NCBI GenBank assembly: GCA_016794035.1
Contig: JAEUHS010000033.1
Location: 62,001 to 126,000, forward strand
Source: Planctomycetota bacterium
GTDB lineage: Bacteria; Planctomycetota; UBA1135; UBA2386
Direction of reading: 5' to 3'
Length of the DNA stretch: 64,000 nucleotides
The notes beneath the pieces were generated by a model that worked only from the letters and a program-made list of their open reading frames with translations, was not told the DNA's origin and ran no database searches. The translations under genes were made by a program, and so were the position numbers. Positions 8,058 through 17,646 of the stretch are shown piece after piece; the stretch's first letter is position 1; every line of letters starts with the position of its first letter.

Positions 8058-9687
8058 TCTGGTCGCGCTGACCAACCTGCCGGCAACCGCCGCCGGCCGG
8101 CGCGTGGCCATCGGCATGCTGCTCGGCCTCGGGCTGCTGGCGCTGCTGTGGTGGTCGGTGGCGCAGGCGATGGTCCGCAACCCGCAGCTGCTCGGCGTGC
8201 TGGACCGCACGTCCGGCGGCGACGCGCTGCGCGCGCTGCTCGGCATCGGCCTGATGCCGTGCGTGATCGCGGCGTCGTGGCTCGGGCTGTCGCTGGCGCA
8301 GCGGCAGCTGTTCGAGACGCCGGAGCTGCTGCTGTGGCGCACGGCGCCGCTGCCCGGCTGGCGCGCCGCGATGCAGGTGCTGTTGCGCGCCTGCTTCCTG
8401 ACGCTGCTGTGGGCCGGCGCCCTGTCGGTGCCGTTCGTGGCCACGGTGCTGGCGCGCTCGCCGGCCGGCTGGCTCGCGTGGCTGCTGGTGCCGATCGCGG
8501 TCCTGTGCTGCACGGTGCCGCTGCTGGCGGCGCTGCTGGCGGTGCAGATCGTGCTGGTGCGGTTCTTCGCCGGCCGCGTGCTGCGCTTCGTGCTGGCGCT
8601 GGTCGCCGCGCTGGCCTCGGTCGGCTTCACGACCTGGCTGCTGCTCGGCCTGTTCGCACCCGAATCGACGCGCCTGCAGATGGTCGCCAGCGTGCCCGGC
8701 GGCACCGACCGGCTGCCGTGGACGATCGAGACCGCGGCGACGCTGCTGGCGCACGCGGCGAACGGCCGGCTCGACACCGACGCGCTGCGCGCGGCGCTGG
8801 GCTGGCTCGGCCTCGCCGTGTCGCTGTTCTGGTTCGCGGCCAAGCTGCACGCGCGCGCGGTCGAGAAGCACATGGAGGCGCAGGCGCCGCTGCTGCGGCG
8901 CCGTCGCTCGCGCTGGCCGTCCGGCATCGCCGCGAACGTGCGCCGCAAGGAGATCGCGCAGGTGCTGCAGCAACCGGGCGCGCTGATCGGCTTCCTGGTG
9001 TTCGCGGTGCTGGTGTTCGCGCTCGCGCGCGAACGCGTGCTGGTCGCCGGCATGCTCGCCGACACCCGCCTGCCGCGCGAACTCGCGCACCCGGCGGCGA
9101 TGGCCGTGCTGTGGTTCCTCGCCGTGCTGCTGGTGCTCTACGCGCACATGGGACGCCTGGCACTGTGGGACGGCCCGCAGTGGTCGCTCTACGCCGCGTC
9201 GCCGGCGGCGCCGCGCACGATCCTGCGCGGCAAGCTGACCGCGGTGTCGGTGTTCCTGCTGTGGCCGCTGCTGCTGGTCGCGGCGGCCGGTGCGCACCTG
9301 TTCGGCGCCGGCCTGGTGTCGGTCGCGAGTTTCGCCGGCATCGCGGTCGGCGGCACGTTCGCGGCCCTAGGCGTGCTGGCGATGGTCGGCACCTCGCCGC
9401 GGCTGATGCGACCCGACGACGGCGGCCACATCGTGCAGGGCGGCCGCAGCTTCGTGGCCGCGCTGCTGCTGGTGCTGCTGTTCCAGCTGGCGATGACGCC
9501 GGCGATGTACGGCTGGCTGCAGCTCGGCGCACACCTGCGCACGCACCGCATCGGACCCGAACTGGTGCGGCAATGGGCGCCGTGGGTCGTCGCCGCGGCG
9601 CTGCTGCACGGCGTCTTGGTGTTCGCGGTCGGCGTCGCGTTCGGCGCGCGCAACTTCCGCCGGCTGATGGCGCCGCGTGTGAACTGA
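8038..9687 (+). CDS. ABC-2-type transporter permease, large
   Basis: The 549-residue integral membrane protein has numerous Leu/Val/Ala-rich transmembrane segments in two groups separated by a soluble stretch at about residues 240-310. It begins within the last codons of the ATPase gene, which makes it the membrane partner. The length fits a permease in which two six-helix halves are joined, so one copy could form the channel. There is no recognisable substrate motif, and the assignment rests on hydrophobicity and operon position. Confidence 0.85.
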   Translation: MGLLRADLVALTNLPATAAGRRVAIGMLLGLGLLALLWWSVAQAMVRNPQLLGVLDRTSGGDALRALLGIGLMPCVIAASWLGLSLAQRQLFETPELLLWRTAPLPGWRAAMQVLLRACFLTLLWAGALSVPFVATVLARSPAGWLAWLLVPIAVLCCTVPLLAALLAVQIVLVRFFAGRVLRFVLALVAALASVGFTTWLLLGLFAPESTRLQMVASVPGGTDRLPWTIETAATLLAHAANGRLDTDALRAALGWLGLAVSLFWFAAKLHARAVEKHMEAQAPLLRRRRSRWPSGIAANVRRKEIAQVLQQPGALIGFLVFAVLVFALARERVLVAGMLADTRLPRELAHPAAMAVLWFLAVLLVLYAHMGRLALWDGPQWSLYAASPAAPRTILRGKLTAVSVFLLWPLLLVAAAGAHLFGAGLVSVASFAGIAVGGTFAALGVLAMVGTSPRLMRPDDGGHIVQGGRSFVAALLLVLLFQLAMTPAMYGWLQLGAHLRTHRIGPELVRQWAPWVVAAALLHGVLVFAVGVAFGARNFRRLMAPRVN

Positions 9688-9738
9688 GCGTCGGCGGCCG
9701 GCAGAACGGGCCGGGCAACGCTACGATGCGATGGCACG

Positions 9739-10992
9739 ATGCGCCGCATCCCGTCCCTCCTGCTGCCGCTCGCCCTCGCCGCCACCGCGCCGGCCCAGGA
9801 CGACCTGCGCGACAAGGTGACGCGCCGCGACGGCAAGGTCCTGACCGGCCGCGTGCAGAATCCGTTCGCGGTCGACGAGGTCGTGCTGCTGCAGGGCGGC
9901 AGGCGCGTGCGCCTCGCGCGGCCGGACATCGCGGCCATCGACCGGGTCGGCGACCGCGTGCGCGAGTTCTGCGAACGGCGTGTGCGGCTGCGCAGCTCGC
10001 CGAAGGCGCAGGGCTATCTGGTCGACTGGGCGGTGTCGCAGCAGCTGCCCGGCCTCGCGCGCGCGCAGGCGATGTGGCTGGCGCTGACCGACGACGACCA
10101 CACAGCCGCGCACGAGTTCCTCGGCCACGAACGCGGGCCGAAGGGCTGGCTGTGGCCGCACGCCGGCCGCAAGCTGCTGCGCGCGCAGCTCGACGACCTG
10201 CTGGCCCGTGAGCCGCTGACGATCACCGGCGAACGCTTCTCGCTGCGCTGCGACGCCGACCTCGAGACCAACGTCGCAGCCCTGCTCGACCTCGAACACC
10301 TCGGCGTCGTCTGGCAGCAACGCTTCGGCGAGGCGCTGCAGCTGCGCGAGGTGCTCGCGCCGATCGACGTCGTCACCCACCGCAACACCGACGACTTCCC
10401 GAAGTGGGGCTTCCGGCCGCTGCCGTACTACGTGCCACCGCCGCACGGCGACGTCGCGCACACGTTCTACTCGGGTCCCGCCCCGAAGCGCCCGCAGCGG
10501 CTGTTCTTCGTCGGCACGCAGGCGCTGCTCTACCGCACGTTGATCGGCGAGGTCAGCCGCAGCGACGACCGCGACCGCGTCTGCGCCTGGCTCGAAGTCG
10601 GGCTCGGCATGGTGATGGAGAACACGATGCAAGGCGACGCCGGCTTCGCCGCGCCCGGCGAACTGCGGCGGCAGGACCTGCAGGCGCTGACCGCGCTGGG
10701 GCGCGACTATCGCCTGACCCACCTGCTGCACCTGCCGATGTACAGCGCGTTCTACCTGATGGACGACACGGCGACGGCGATCAACTGGAGCGCCGCGACC
10801 ATGTTCACCACCTGGCTGCTCGAACCCGACAACACGCCGCGCACGCGCGAGCCGTTCCTGCGGTTCGTGCGCGCGGCGCTCGGCGACCGCAAGGGCGACA
10901 GCAGTTCGCTGTTCGACAGGGTCATGGGCCAGCGCGTCGAGGAACTCGACGCGCCGTGGCGCGCGTGGCTCGCGCAAACCGCCGGCTACTAA
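9739..10992 (+). CDS. Secreted protein of unknown function
   Basis: The 417-residue product starts with a signal peptide (MRRIPSLLLPLALAATAPAQ) followed by a short SH3-like beta segment (VTRRDGKVLTGRV...VRLARPDIAAID) common in exported planctomycete proteins. The central and C-terminal parts are rich in Trp, Tyr and Arg. The stretch around AWLEVGLGMVMENTM is reminiscent of the second half of peptidase-MA metalloproteases, but the HExxH zinc motif that should precede it is absent, so I do not call it a protease. The stop codon lies inside the first bases of the 138-bp repeat. Confidence 0.7.
   Translation: MRRIPSLLLPLALAATAPAQDDLRDKVTRRDGKVLTGRVQNPFAVDEVVLLQGGRRVRLARPDIAAIDRVGDRVREFCERRVRLRSSPKAQGYLVDWAVSQQLPGLARAQAMWLALTDDDHTAAHEFLGHERGPKGWLWPHAGRKLLRAQLDDLLAREPLTITGERFSLRCDADLETNVAALLDLEHLGVVWQQRFGEALQLREVLAPIDVVTHRNTDDFPKWGFRPLPYYVPPPHGDVAHTFYSGPAPKRPQRLFFVGTQALLYRTLIGEVSRSDDRDRVCAWLEVGLGMVMENTMQGDAGFAAPGELRRQDLQALTALGRDYRLTHLLHLPMYSAFYLMDDTATAINWSAATMFTTWLLEPDNTPRTREPFLRFVRAALGDRKGDSSSLFDRVMGQRVEELDAPWRAWLAQTAGY
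10978..10989 (+). repeat. 12-bp direct repeat, left copy, flanking the repeat array
   Basis: ACCGCCGGCTAC here recurs exactly at 11268-11279. The pair brackets the two tandem 138-bp units and looks like a target-site duplication. The left copy forms the last codons of the upstream gene. Confidence 0.6.
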
Positions 10993-11122
10993 GGAACGTG
11001 CGGGGTGGCGGCCACGTCCGCCCATGCTGGAGCTGACGGCGCTGCGCGCCGCAACTCAGCGGCGACTGGCCAAGTCGCACCGTGGTTCCATGCCTTGGGG
11101 ACCGTGTCCTCACGGATGGAGT
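10985..11122 (+). repeat. 138-bp intergenic repeat, unit 1 of a tandem pair
   Basis: The unit runs from GCTACTAAGGAACG to the next identical start 138 bases later. Its core has an inverted repeat at 11030-11057 (GAGCTG, bulged A, CGGCGC, short loop, GCGCCG, CAACTC). Beginning and end also contain GGAACGTG and GGTTCC segments that could pair. The first bases overlap the stop codon of the gene ending at 10992. No convincing reading frame is seen on either strand, so this is probably a structured RNA or a small non-coding mobile repeat. Confidence 0.85.
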
Positions 11123-11260
11123 GCTACTAAGGAACGGGCGGGGTGGCGGCCACGTCCGCCCATACTGGAGCTGACGGCGCTGCGCGCCGCAGCTCAGCGG
11201 CGCGAGGCTGGGTCGCAACGACGTTCCATGCCTCGGGGTCCATGTCCGCACGGATGGAGT
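11123..11260 (+). repeat. 138-bp intergenic repeat, unit 2 of a tandem pair
   Basis: This unit repeats unit 1 at exactly 138-base spacing with scattered substitutions. It is closer in its second half to the distant copy at 51032 (GCGCGA-GCTGGGTCGCA, ACGTTCCATGCCTCGG, CATGTCCGCACGGATGGAGTGC). The hairpin is intact at 11168-11195: six pairs, a bulged A, six pairs, 3-base loop. The unit is followed by GCTACTGACC, the start of a would-be third unit, then the right 12-bp flanking repeat. Confidence 0.85.
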
Positions 11261-11267
11261 GCTACTG

Positions 11268-11279
11268 ACCGCCGGCTAC
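11268..11279 (+). repeat. 12-bp direct repeat, right copy
   Basis: This is an exact repeat of 10978-10989. On the minus strand it contains the TAG stop codon of the acetyltransferase gene (11276-11278), so the duplicated 12 bases serve as gene end for both convergent neighbours. Confidence 0.6.
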
Positions 11280-11776
11280 GGCGCGGCGGCGGCGACCCGC
11301 TGCAGCGCGTCGCCTTCGAGCCGGCACACGCGCCAGTCGGACAGCAGCACGGCGCCCTGCCGTTCGTAGAAGCCGATCGCCGGCGTGTTCCAGTCGAGCA
11401 CGTTCCAGTCGAGCCGCGGGCAGCCGCGCTGCACCGCGACCGCCGCGACCGCGCGCAGCAGGGCCAGGCCGATGCCGTGGCCGCGCCGCTCGGGCAGCAC
11501 GAACAGGTCCTCGAGGTGCAGGCAGATCTCGGTGCGGAACGTCGAGTAGGTCGGGAAGAACAGCGCGAAGCCGATCGGCGTGCCGGCGATCTCCGCCAGC
11601 AGCGCGCCGCACGCGGGCTGGGCGCCGCCGAGGTGGTCGCGCAGGCGCGCTTCGTCGAGGTCGAGCTGGTGTTCCAGCTGTTCGTAGCGCGCCAGTTCGC
11701 GGATGAAGCGCGCGACGTGGGCCGCGTCGGCGGCCGTGGCCGCGCGCACGACGACGGCGCCGCCCTTCGCCGTCAC
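11276..11776 (-). CDS. GNAT-family N-acetyltransferase
   Basis: The 166-residue product has the GNAT layout, with acetyl-CoA-binding signature [15 protein letters not shown] and a C-terminal segment [21 protein letters not shown] typical of diamine N-acetyltransferase-like proteins. N-terminal [18 protein letters not shown] is the usual beta1-alpha1. The probable reaction is acetyl transfer to a small amine; the substrate is not known. The GTG start at 11776 overlaps the IF-1 stop (GTGA), so it is cotranscribed and coupled with infA. Its stop codon lies in the right 12-bp repeat of the neighbouring element. Confidence 0.88.
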   Translation of the reverse strand: MTAKGGAVVVRAATAADAAHVARFIRELARYEQLEHQLDLDEARLRDHLGGAQPACGALLAEIAGTPIGFALFFPTYSTFRTEICLHLEDLFVLPERRGHGIGLALLRAVAAVAVQRGCPRLDWNVLDWNTPAIGFYERQGAVLLSDWRVCRLEGDALQRVAAAAP

Positions 11777-11994
11777 GCGCGATACGTGATGCGGCCGCGC
11801 GACAGGTCGTACGGCGACAGTTCCACCGTCACGCGATCACCCGGGATGATGCGGATGTAGTGCTTGCGCATCTTGCCCGAGATGTGAGCGAGCACGATGT
11901 GCCCGCTGTCGATCTGGATGCGGAACTTCGTGTTGGCGAGGGTCTCGACGACCGTGCCTTCCAGGACGATGGCTTCTTCTTTTACCACACTCAC
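11773..11994 (-). CDS. infA: Translation initiation factor IF-1
   Basis: The 73-residue S1/OB-fold protein binds the ribosomal A site during initiation. The sequence is near textbook: [39 protein letters not shown] and [19 protein letters not shown]. The length is normal. A GTG at 11994 or the in-frame GTG two codons on could be the start; a GAAGAG stretch precedes both closely. It is the first gene of a two-gene unit with the acetyltransferase and is divergent from the efflux operon. Confidence 0.97.
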   Translation of the reverse strand: MSVVKEEAIVLEGTVVETLANTKFRIQIDSGHIVLAHISGKMRKHYIRIIPGDRVTVELSPYDLSRGRITYRA

Positions 11995-12142
11995 TCTTCG
12001 ATCCCCGCTGTCGCGCGACCGGCGCGGTCGGGAACAAGGGCCAGGAGTCTACGGCAGCGCCCCCCCCGCCGACAAGCGCGGACCAGACCCCCGAACAAGG
12101 GCCCGCCTTGCCATCCCCCCCGGCCGCGCGTCTGCTGACGGG

Positions 12143-13287
12143 GTGAAGTTCCCGCGCCGTCTCGTCGCGACCGTCGTGGTGCTGGGGTTGGCCGCGGCGG
12201 GCATCTTCTACGCCACCCGCAAGCAGCCGCCGAAGGTGCTGGTGCACACGGTCGCCCGCGGCACCGTCGAGGCGACGGTCGCCAACACCCGCGCCGGCAC
12301 CGTCAACGCGCGGCGGCGCGCGAAGCTGGCGCCGGGGCAGGGCGGGCAGGTCGCGGCGCTGCTGGTCACCGAAGGCGATCGCGTGACGGCCGGGCAGGTG
12401 CTGATGGAACTGTGGAACGCCGACCTGAAAGCCCAGCGCGCGCTGGCCGAGAGCCAGGTGCTGCGCGCGAAGGCGCAGGCCGACGAGGCGCTGCTGCGCG
12501 CCGACCTCGCCGAGCGCGAGGCCCAGCGGCAGCGCGACCTGCTGGCCGAGGGCGCGTCGAGCGGTGAGAAGGTCGACCGCGCCGACAGCGAGGCGAAAGC
12601 CGCGCGCGCGATGCAGCGCGCCGCCGCGGCCGAGGCGACGGTGATGCAGCAGCAGATCGAGGTCGTCGACGCGCAGCTCGAACGCACGCTGGTGCGCGCG
12701 CCGTTCGCCGGCGTCGTGGCCGAGGTCAACGGCGAGGTCGGCGAGTTCGTGACGCCGTCGCCGGTCGGCATCCCGACCCCCCCGGCCGTGGATCTGATCG
12801 ACGACGGCGGCCCCTACGTGACCGCGCCGATCGACGAGGTCGACGCCGCACGCGTACAGGTCGGCATGTCGGCGCGCGTGACGCTCGACGCGTTCGGCAA
12901 GCGCGCGTTCGTGGGCCGCGTGCGCCGCATCGCGCCCTACGTGCTCGACCGCGAGAAGCAGGCGCGCACGGTCGACGTCGAGGTCGAATTCACCGAACCG
13001 GCGACCGATGTCGCGCTGCTCGCCGGCTACTCGGCCGACGTCGAGATCCTGCTGCAGCAGCACCCGGACGCCGTGCGCGTGCCGAGCGAGGCGGTGCGCG
13101 ACGGCGCCGTGTTCGTGCGGGCCGCCGACGGCACGGTGGCGCTGCGCAGCGTCACCACCGGCATCGCCAACTGGCGCTTCACGGAGATCACCGGCGGCCT
13201 CGAGCCCGGCGAGGTCGTCGTGCTGTCGCGCGACCGCGAAGGCGTCGTCGACGGCGCCGAGACCACGGTCGAGACCACGGGCCAGCC

Positions 13288-13291
<4 letters not shown>
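12143..13291 (+). CDS. HlyD/RND-type efflux periplasmic adaptor (MacA-like)
   Basis: With a GTG start at 12143 the 382-residue product has an N-terminal anchor (RRLVATVVVLGLAAAGIFY), then the adaptor order: barrel-sandwich half-motif, a long alpha-helical hairpin rich in Ala/Glu/Arg (AQADEALLRADLAEREAQRQ), second lipoyl half (LVRAPFAGVVAEVNGEVGEF), beta-barrel and membrane-proximal domain. It joins inner-membrane transporters to the outer envelope. The 3' end overlaps the ATPase gene by 4 bases (GTGA), and the two downstream permeases complete a MacAB-like system. Confidence 0.92.
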
Positions 13292-13972
<681 letters not shown>

Positions 13973-13986
<14 letters not shown>

Positions 13987-15178
13987 GGAGCTGGCGTTCG
14001 CCGCGCAGAGCCTGCGCGCCGCGCGTTCGCGCACGCTGCTGATCCTGCTGGCGATGGCGATCGGCATCGCCGGCGTGACGCTGCTGACCTGGCTCGGCGA
14101 ATCGGGTCGGCGCTACGTCACCGACCAGTTCTCGGCGCTCGGCACCAACCTCGTGATCGTGCTGCCCGGCCGCACCGAGACCACCGGCGGCGCGCCGCCG
14201 CTGCTCGGCGAGACCGCGCGCGACCTGACGCTCGACGACGCGCTGGCGCTGCAGCGCAGCGACGCCGTGCTGCGCCTCGCGCCGATCGTCGCCGGCAGCA
14301 TCGCGGTGACGCACGGCAGCCGCGAACGCGAGGCGATGGTGCTCGGCTCGACCGCCGAGCTGCTGGCCGTGCGCCACCTCGAGCTCGGCTCCGGCACGTT
14401 CCTGCCGGCCGGCGACCCGCGCCGGGGCGGCGCCGAATGCGTGCTCGGCCAGACCCTGCGCCACGAGCTGTTCGGCAACGCACCCGCGCTCGGCGAGTGG
14501 GTGCGGCTCGCCGACCGCCGCTTCCGCGTCACCGGCGTGCTGGCGTCGGCCGGACGTTCGCTCGGCACCGACCTCGACGAGATGGTCGTGATTCCGGTCG
14601 CCGCCGCGCAGGCGCTGTTCGACACCGAGGGCCTGTTCCGCGTGCTGGTCGAGGCCACCGATCGCGACTCCGTCGCGCGCGCGACCGCCGACTGCGAACG
14701 CATCCTGCGCGACCGCCACGACGGCGAGCTCGACGTCACCGTGATCACGCAGGAAGCCGTGCTGTCGACCTTCGACGGCATCCTGCGCGCGCTGACCTAC
14801 GCGATCGCCGGCATCGCCGCGATCAGCCTGCTGGTCGCCGGCATCCTGATCATGAACGTGATGGTGATCGCGGTGTCGCAGCGCCGCGCCGAGGTCGGCC
14901 TGCTGAAGGCGCTCGGCGCCGCGGCGCCGACGATCCGCACGCTGTTCCTGTGGGAGTCGCTGCTGCTGGCGCTGCTCGGCGCCGGCGGCGGGCTCGTGCT
15001 CGCCGAGGTCGCCAGTCGCGTCGCCGCCGCGTTCGTGCCCGAACTGACCGCCGGCACGCCGGGCTGGGCGGCGGCGGCGGCGTTCGGCGTCGCGCTGGCG
15101 ATCGGCGTCGGTTTCGGCACCGCGCCGGCGGTGCGCGCGGCGCGGCTCGATCCGGTCGCGGCCCTGGCGAGGCGCTGA
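13973..15178 (+). CDS. MacB/FtsX-like ABC permease, first of two
   Basis: The 401-residue protein has one N-terminal transmembrane helix (RTLLILLAMAIGIAGVTLL), a periplasmic domain of about 200 residues (MacB-PCD type) and three C-terminal helices with the FtsX signature region (VMVIAVSQRRAEVGLLKALGA). It ends with the common VRAARLDPVAALARR. It probably pairs with the second permease to form a heterodimer on the shared ATPase. The ATG lies inside the ATPase gene, indicating coupling. Confidence 0.92.
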
Positions 15179-15181
15179 GCC

Positions 15182-16381
15182 ATGCTGGCGCGCGACATCC
15201 TGCAGCTGTCGGTCTCGGCGGTGCGCGCACAGCGGCAGCGCTCGTGGCTGACCGCGCTCGGCATCGCCGTCGGCATCGCCGCGGTCGTGCTGCTGACCTC
15301 GCTCGGCACCGGCCTGCAGCGCTTCGTGCTGTCGGAGTTCACGCAGTTCGGCACCAACCTGATCACGGTCACGCCCGGCAAGACGCAGACGTTCGGCATG
15401 TCCGGCGCGATGCTGAACAGCGTGCGGCCGCTGTCGCTCGCCGACGCCGAGGCGCTGCAGCGGCTGCCGCACGTGCGCGGCATCGTGCCGATGGTGATGG
15501 GCAACGGCGCCGTCGAGCACGGCGGCCGCAGCCGCCGCACCGCGGTCTACGGCGTCACCAGCAGGATGCCCGAGGTGTGGCGCTTCGAGGTCGCCAGCGG
15601 CGCGTTCCTGCCCGCCGACGACCTCGACACGGCGCGCGCCTTCGCGGTGCTCGGCAGCAAGCTGCACCGCGAGCTGTTCGGCGACGCGCCGGCGCTCGGC
15701 GAAATCCTGCGCATCGGCGGCGAGCGCTTCCGCTGCATCGGCGTGATGGCCGCGAAGGGTCAGTTCCTCGGCATCGACCTCGACGACGCGGTCTACGTGC
15801 CGACGGCGCGCGCGCTGGCGATGTTCGACCGCGAGGGGCTGATGGAGATCGACGTGTCGTTCGACGACGCCGCGGCCACCGACGAGGTGAAGGCGGCGGT
15901 GCTGCGCACGCTGCGGGAGCGCCACGGCCGCGAGGACTTCACGATCACCGCCCAGCAGCAGATGCTCGACGTGCTCGGCTCGGTGCTGGCGGTGCTGACG
16001 CTCGGCGTCGCCGGGCTCGGCGGCATCTCGCTCTTGGTCGGCGGCGTCGGCATCCTGACGATCCTGACCATCGCGATCGGCGAACGCACCGGCGAGATCG
16101 GCCTGCTGCGTGCGCTCGGCGCGACGCGGCCCGAGATCCTGCGGCTGTTCCTCGGCGAGGCCGCGGTGCTGGCCGCGGTCGGCGGCGCGCTCGGACTGCT
16201 GCTCGGCAGCGGCATCGCCTGGCTGCTGCACTTGCTGGTGCCGGCGCTGCCGGTCGCGACGACGCTGCCGCACGTGCTGCTGGCCGAAGGCGTCGCCATC
16301 GCCATCGGCCTGCTCGCCGGCACGGCGCCGGCGCTGCGCGCCGCGCGCCTGGACCCGATCGAGGCCCTGCGCGCCGAATGA
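15182..16381 (+). CDS. MacB/FtsX-like ABC permease, second of two
   Basis: The 399-residue paralogue of the preceding permease begins 3 bases after it. The layout is the same: an N-terminal helix (SWLTALGIAVGIAAVVLLTS), a periplasmic domain with LFGDAPALGEILRIGGERFR, and three C-terminal helices with TIAIGERTGEIGLLRALGAT and a final LDPIEALRAE. Two different permeases on one ATPase suggest a heteromeric exporter of a lipophilic compound, peptide or lipoprotein. The substrate is unknown. Confidence 0.92.
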   Translation: MLARDILQLSVSAVRAQRQRSWLTALGIAVGIAAVVLLTSLGTGLQRFVLSEFTQFGTNLITVTPGKTQTFGMSGAMLNSVRPLSLADAEALQRLPHVRGIVPMVMGNGAVEHGGRSRRTAVYGVTSRMPEVWRFEVASGAFLPADDLDTARAFAVLGSKLHRELFGDAPALGEILRIGGERFRCIGVMAAKGQFLGIDLDDAVYVPTARALAMFDREGLMEIDVSFDDAAATDEVKAAVLRTLRERHGREDFTITAQQQMLDVLGSVLAVLTLGVAGLGGISLLVGGVGILTILTIAIGERTGEIGLLRALGATRPEILRLFLGEAAVLAAVGGALGLLLGSGIAWLLHLLVPALPVATTLPHVLLAEGVAIAIGLLAGTAPALRAARLDPIEALRAE

Positions 16382-16391
16382 GCCCGATCCA

Positions 16392-17594
16392 ATGAGCCCG
16401 GTCCGGCGCCGCCGCCTGCTCTTCGCCGCGCTGTACTTCAGCGAGGGCGCGCCGATCGGCTGGCTGTGGTGGACGCTGCCGTCGCAGCTGCGCCGCGCCG
16501 GCATCGCCGTCGACGACATCACGGCGTTGACGGCGGCGCTGGCCCTGCCGTGGGCGCTGAAGTTCGTCTGGGCGCCGCTGGTCGACATCGTGCAGACGCG
16601 CTGGTTCGGGCTGCGCGGCTGGCTGGTCGCCGCCCAGCTCGGCATGGTCGCGACGCTGCTGCCGATGCTGACCCTGGACCCCGTGGCGCACTTCGAGGCG
16701 CTGTTCGGCCTGCTGCTCGCGCACGCGTTCTGCGCCGCGACCCAGGACGTCGCGATCGACGCGCTCGCGATCCGCACCGTGCCGGCCGCCGAACGCGGCA
16801 CGCTGAACGGCGCGATGCAGGCCGGCATGATCGGTGGCCGCGTGCTGTTCTCGTCGGGCGTGCTCTACCTGGCGGCGACCACCGGCGAACGGCTGGCCGT
16901 GCCGCTGCTGCTGGCCGTGCTCGCCGGCACGCTGGTCCTGATCGCCGGCGTGAAGGTCGTACCGCGCCACGCATCGGCGCCGCCGCACCCCGGGCGCCGG
17001 CCCCGCTACCTGCGCGCGCTGCTGCGCACCGGTCGCTGCTGGCGCCTGCTCGCGTTCGCGCTGCTGGCCGGCGCCGGCTTCGAAGCCGCGGGGTCGCTGT
17101 CGGGCAGCTGGCTCGTCGACCGCGGCTTTCACGACGAGGGCATCGCCACGTTCCGATTGGTCAGCGCCGGCCTGATGGCAACGGGCGCGCTGCTCGGCGG
17201 CCGGAGCGCCGATGCCCGCGGCGCACGGCCCACCTGCCGGCGCTGGCTGTTCGCATTGGCCGCCCTGATCGGCGCCACCGCTGCGGTCGACGTCGGCGCG
17301 GCGCACACCCTGGCGGTGGCGCTCTACGCCGGCATCTACTTCGCGATCGGCGCGTTCACCGCCGCGAGCTACGCGCTGTTCATGCAGCACGCCGCCGGCC
17401 CGCTGGCGGCGACCGTGTTCAGCGCCTTCATGGGCCTGACGAACGCGTGCGAGGCGTGGGCCGGTCGGATCGGCGGCCACCTGCAGGCCGCACACGGCTA
17501 CGGCCTCGCCCTCGTGGTCCTGGCGGCGCTGTCGCTGCCGGCCGCGCTGGCGCTGCGCGGTGCGGCCTGGGGCGCCAGGAACCGGCGCCGGTAG
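16392..17594 (+). CDS. MFS transporter, AmpG/PucC-like
   Basis: The 400-residue product has about twelve hydrophobic segments. The N-terminal YFSEGAPIGWLWWTLPSQLR and the ATQDVAIDALAIR stretch resemble AmpG-type major-facilitator proteins, some of which import muropeptides in wall recycling. The ATG at 16392 is chosen because the earlier ATG at 16378 runs into a stop after five codons. It starts 10 bases after the second permease and is probably part of the same transcript. The substrate is inferred only by family resemblance. Confidence 0.85.
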   Translation: MSPVRRRRLLFAALYFSEGAPIGWLWWTLPSQLRRAGIAVDDITALTAALALPWALKFVWAPLVDIVQTRWFGLRGWLVAAQLGMVATLLPMLTLDPVAHFEALFGLLLAHAFCAATQDVAIDALAIRTVPAAERGTLNGAMQAGMIGGRVLFSSGVLYLAATTGERLAVPLLLAVLAGTLVLIAGVKVVPRHASAPPHPGRRPRYLRALLRTGRCWRLLAFALLAGAGFEAAGSLSGSWLVDRGFHDEGIATFRLVSAGLMATGALLGGRSADARGARPTCRRWLFALAALIGATAAVDVGAAHTLAVALYAGIYFAIGAFTAASYALFMQHAAGPLAATVFSAFMGLTNACEAWAGRIGGHLQAAHGYGLALVVLAALSLPAALALRGAAWGARNRRR

Positions 17595-17646
17595 GCGCGT
17601 TCGGGCCCCACGTTGACGCCGACGGGACGATCCGCGACACTGCAGT

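Noticed and set aside
11024-11260. Short reading frames inside the 138-bp repeats (for example MLELTALRAAAQRR)
   Set aside because: The frames are not kept between the three units: stops and shifts differ, and no ribosome-binding site is found.
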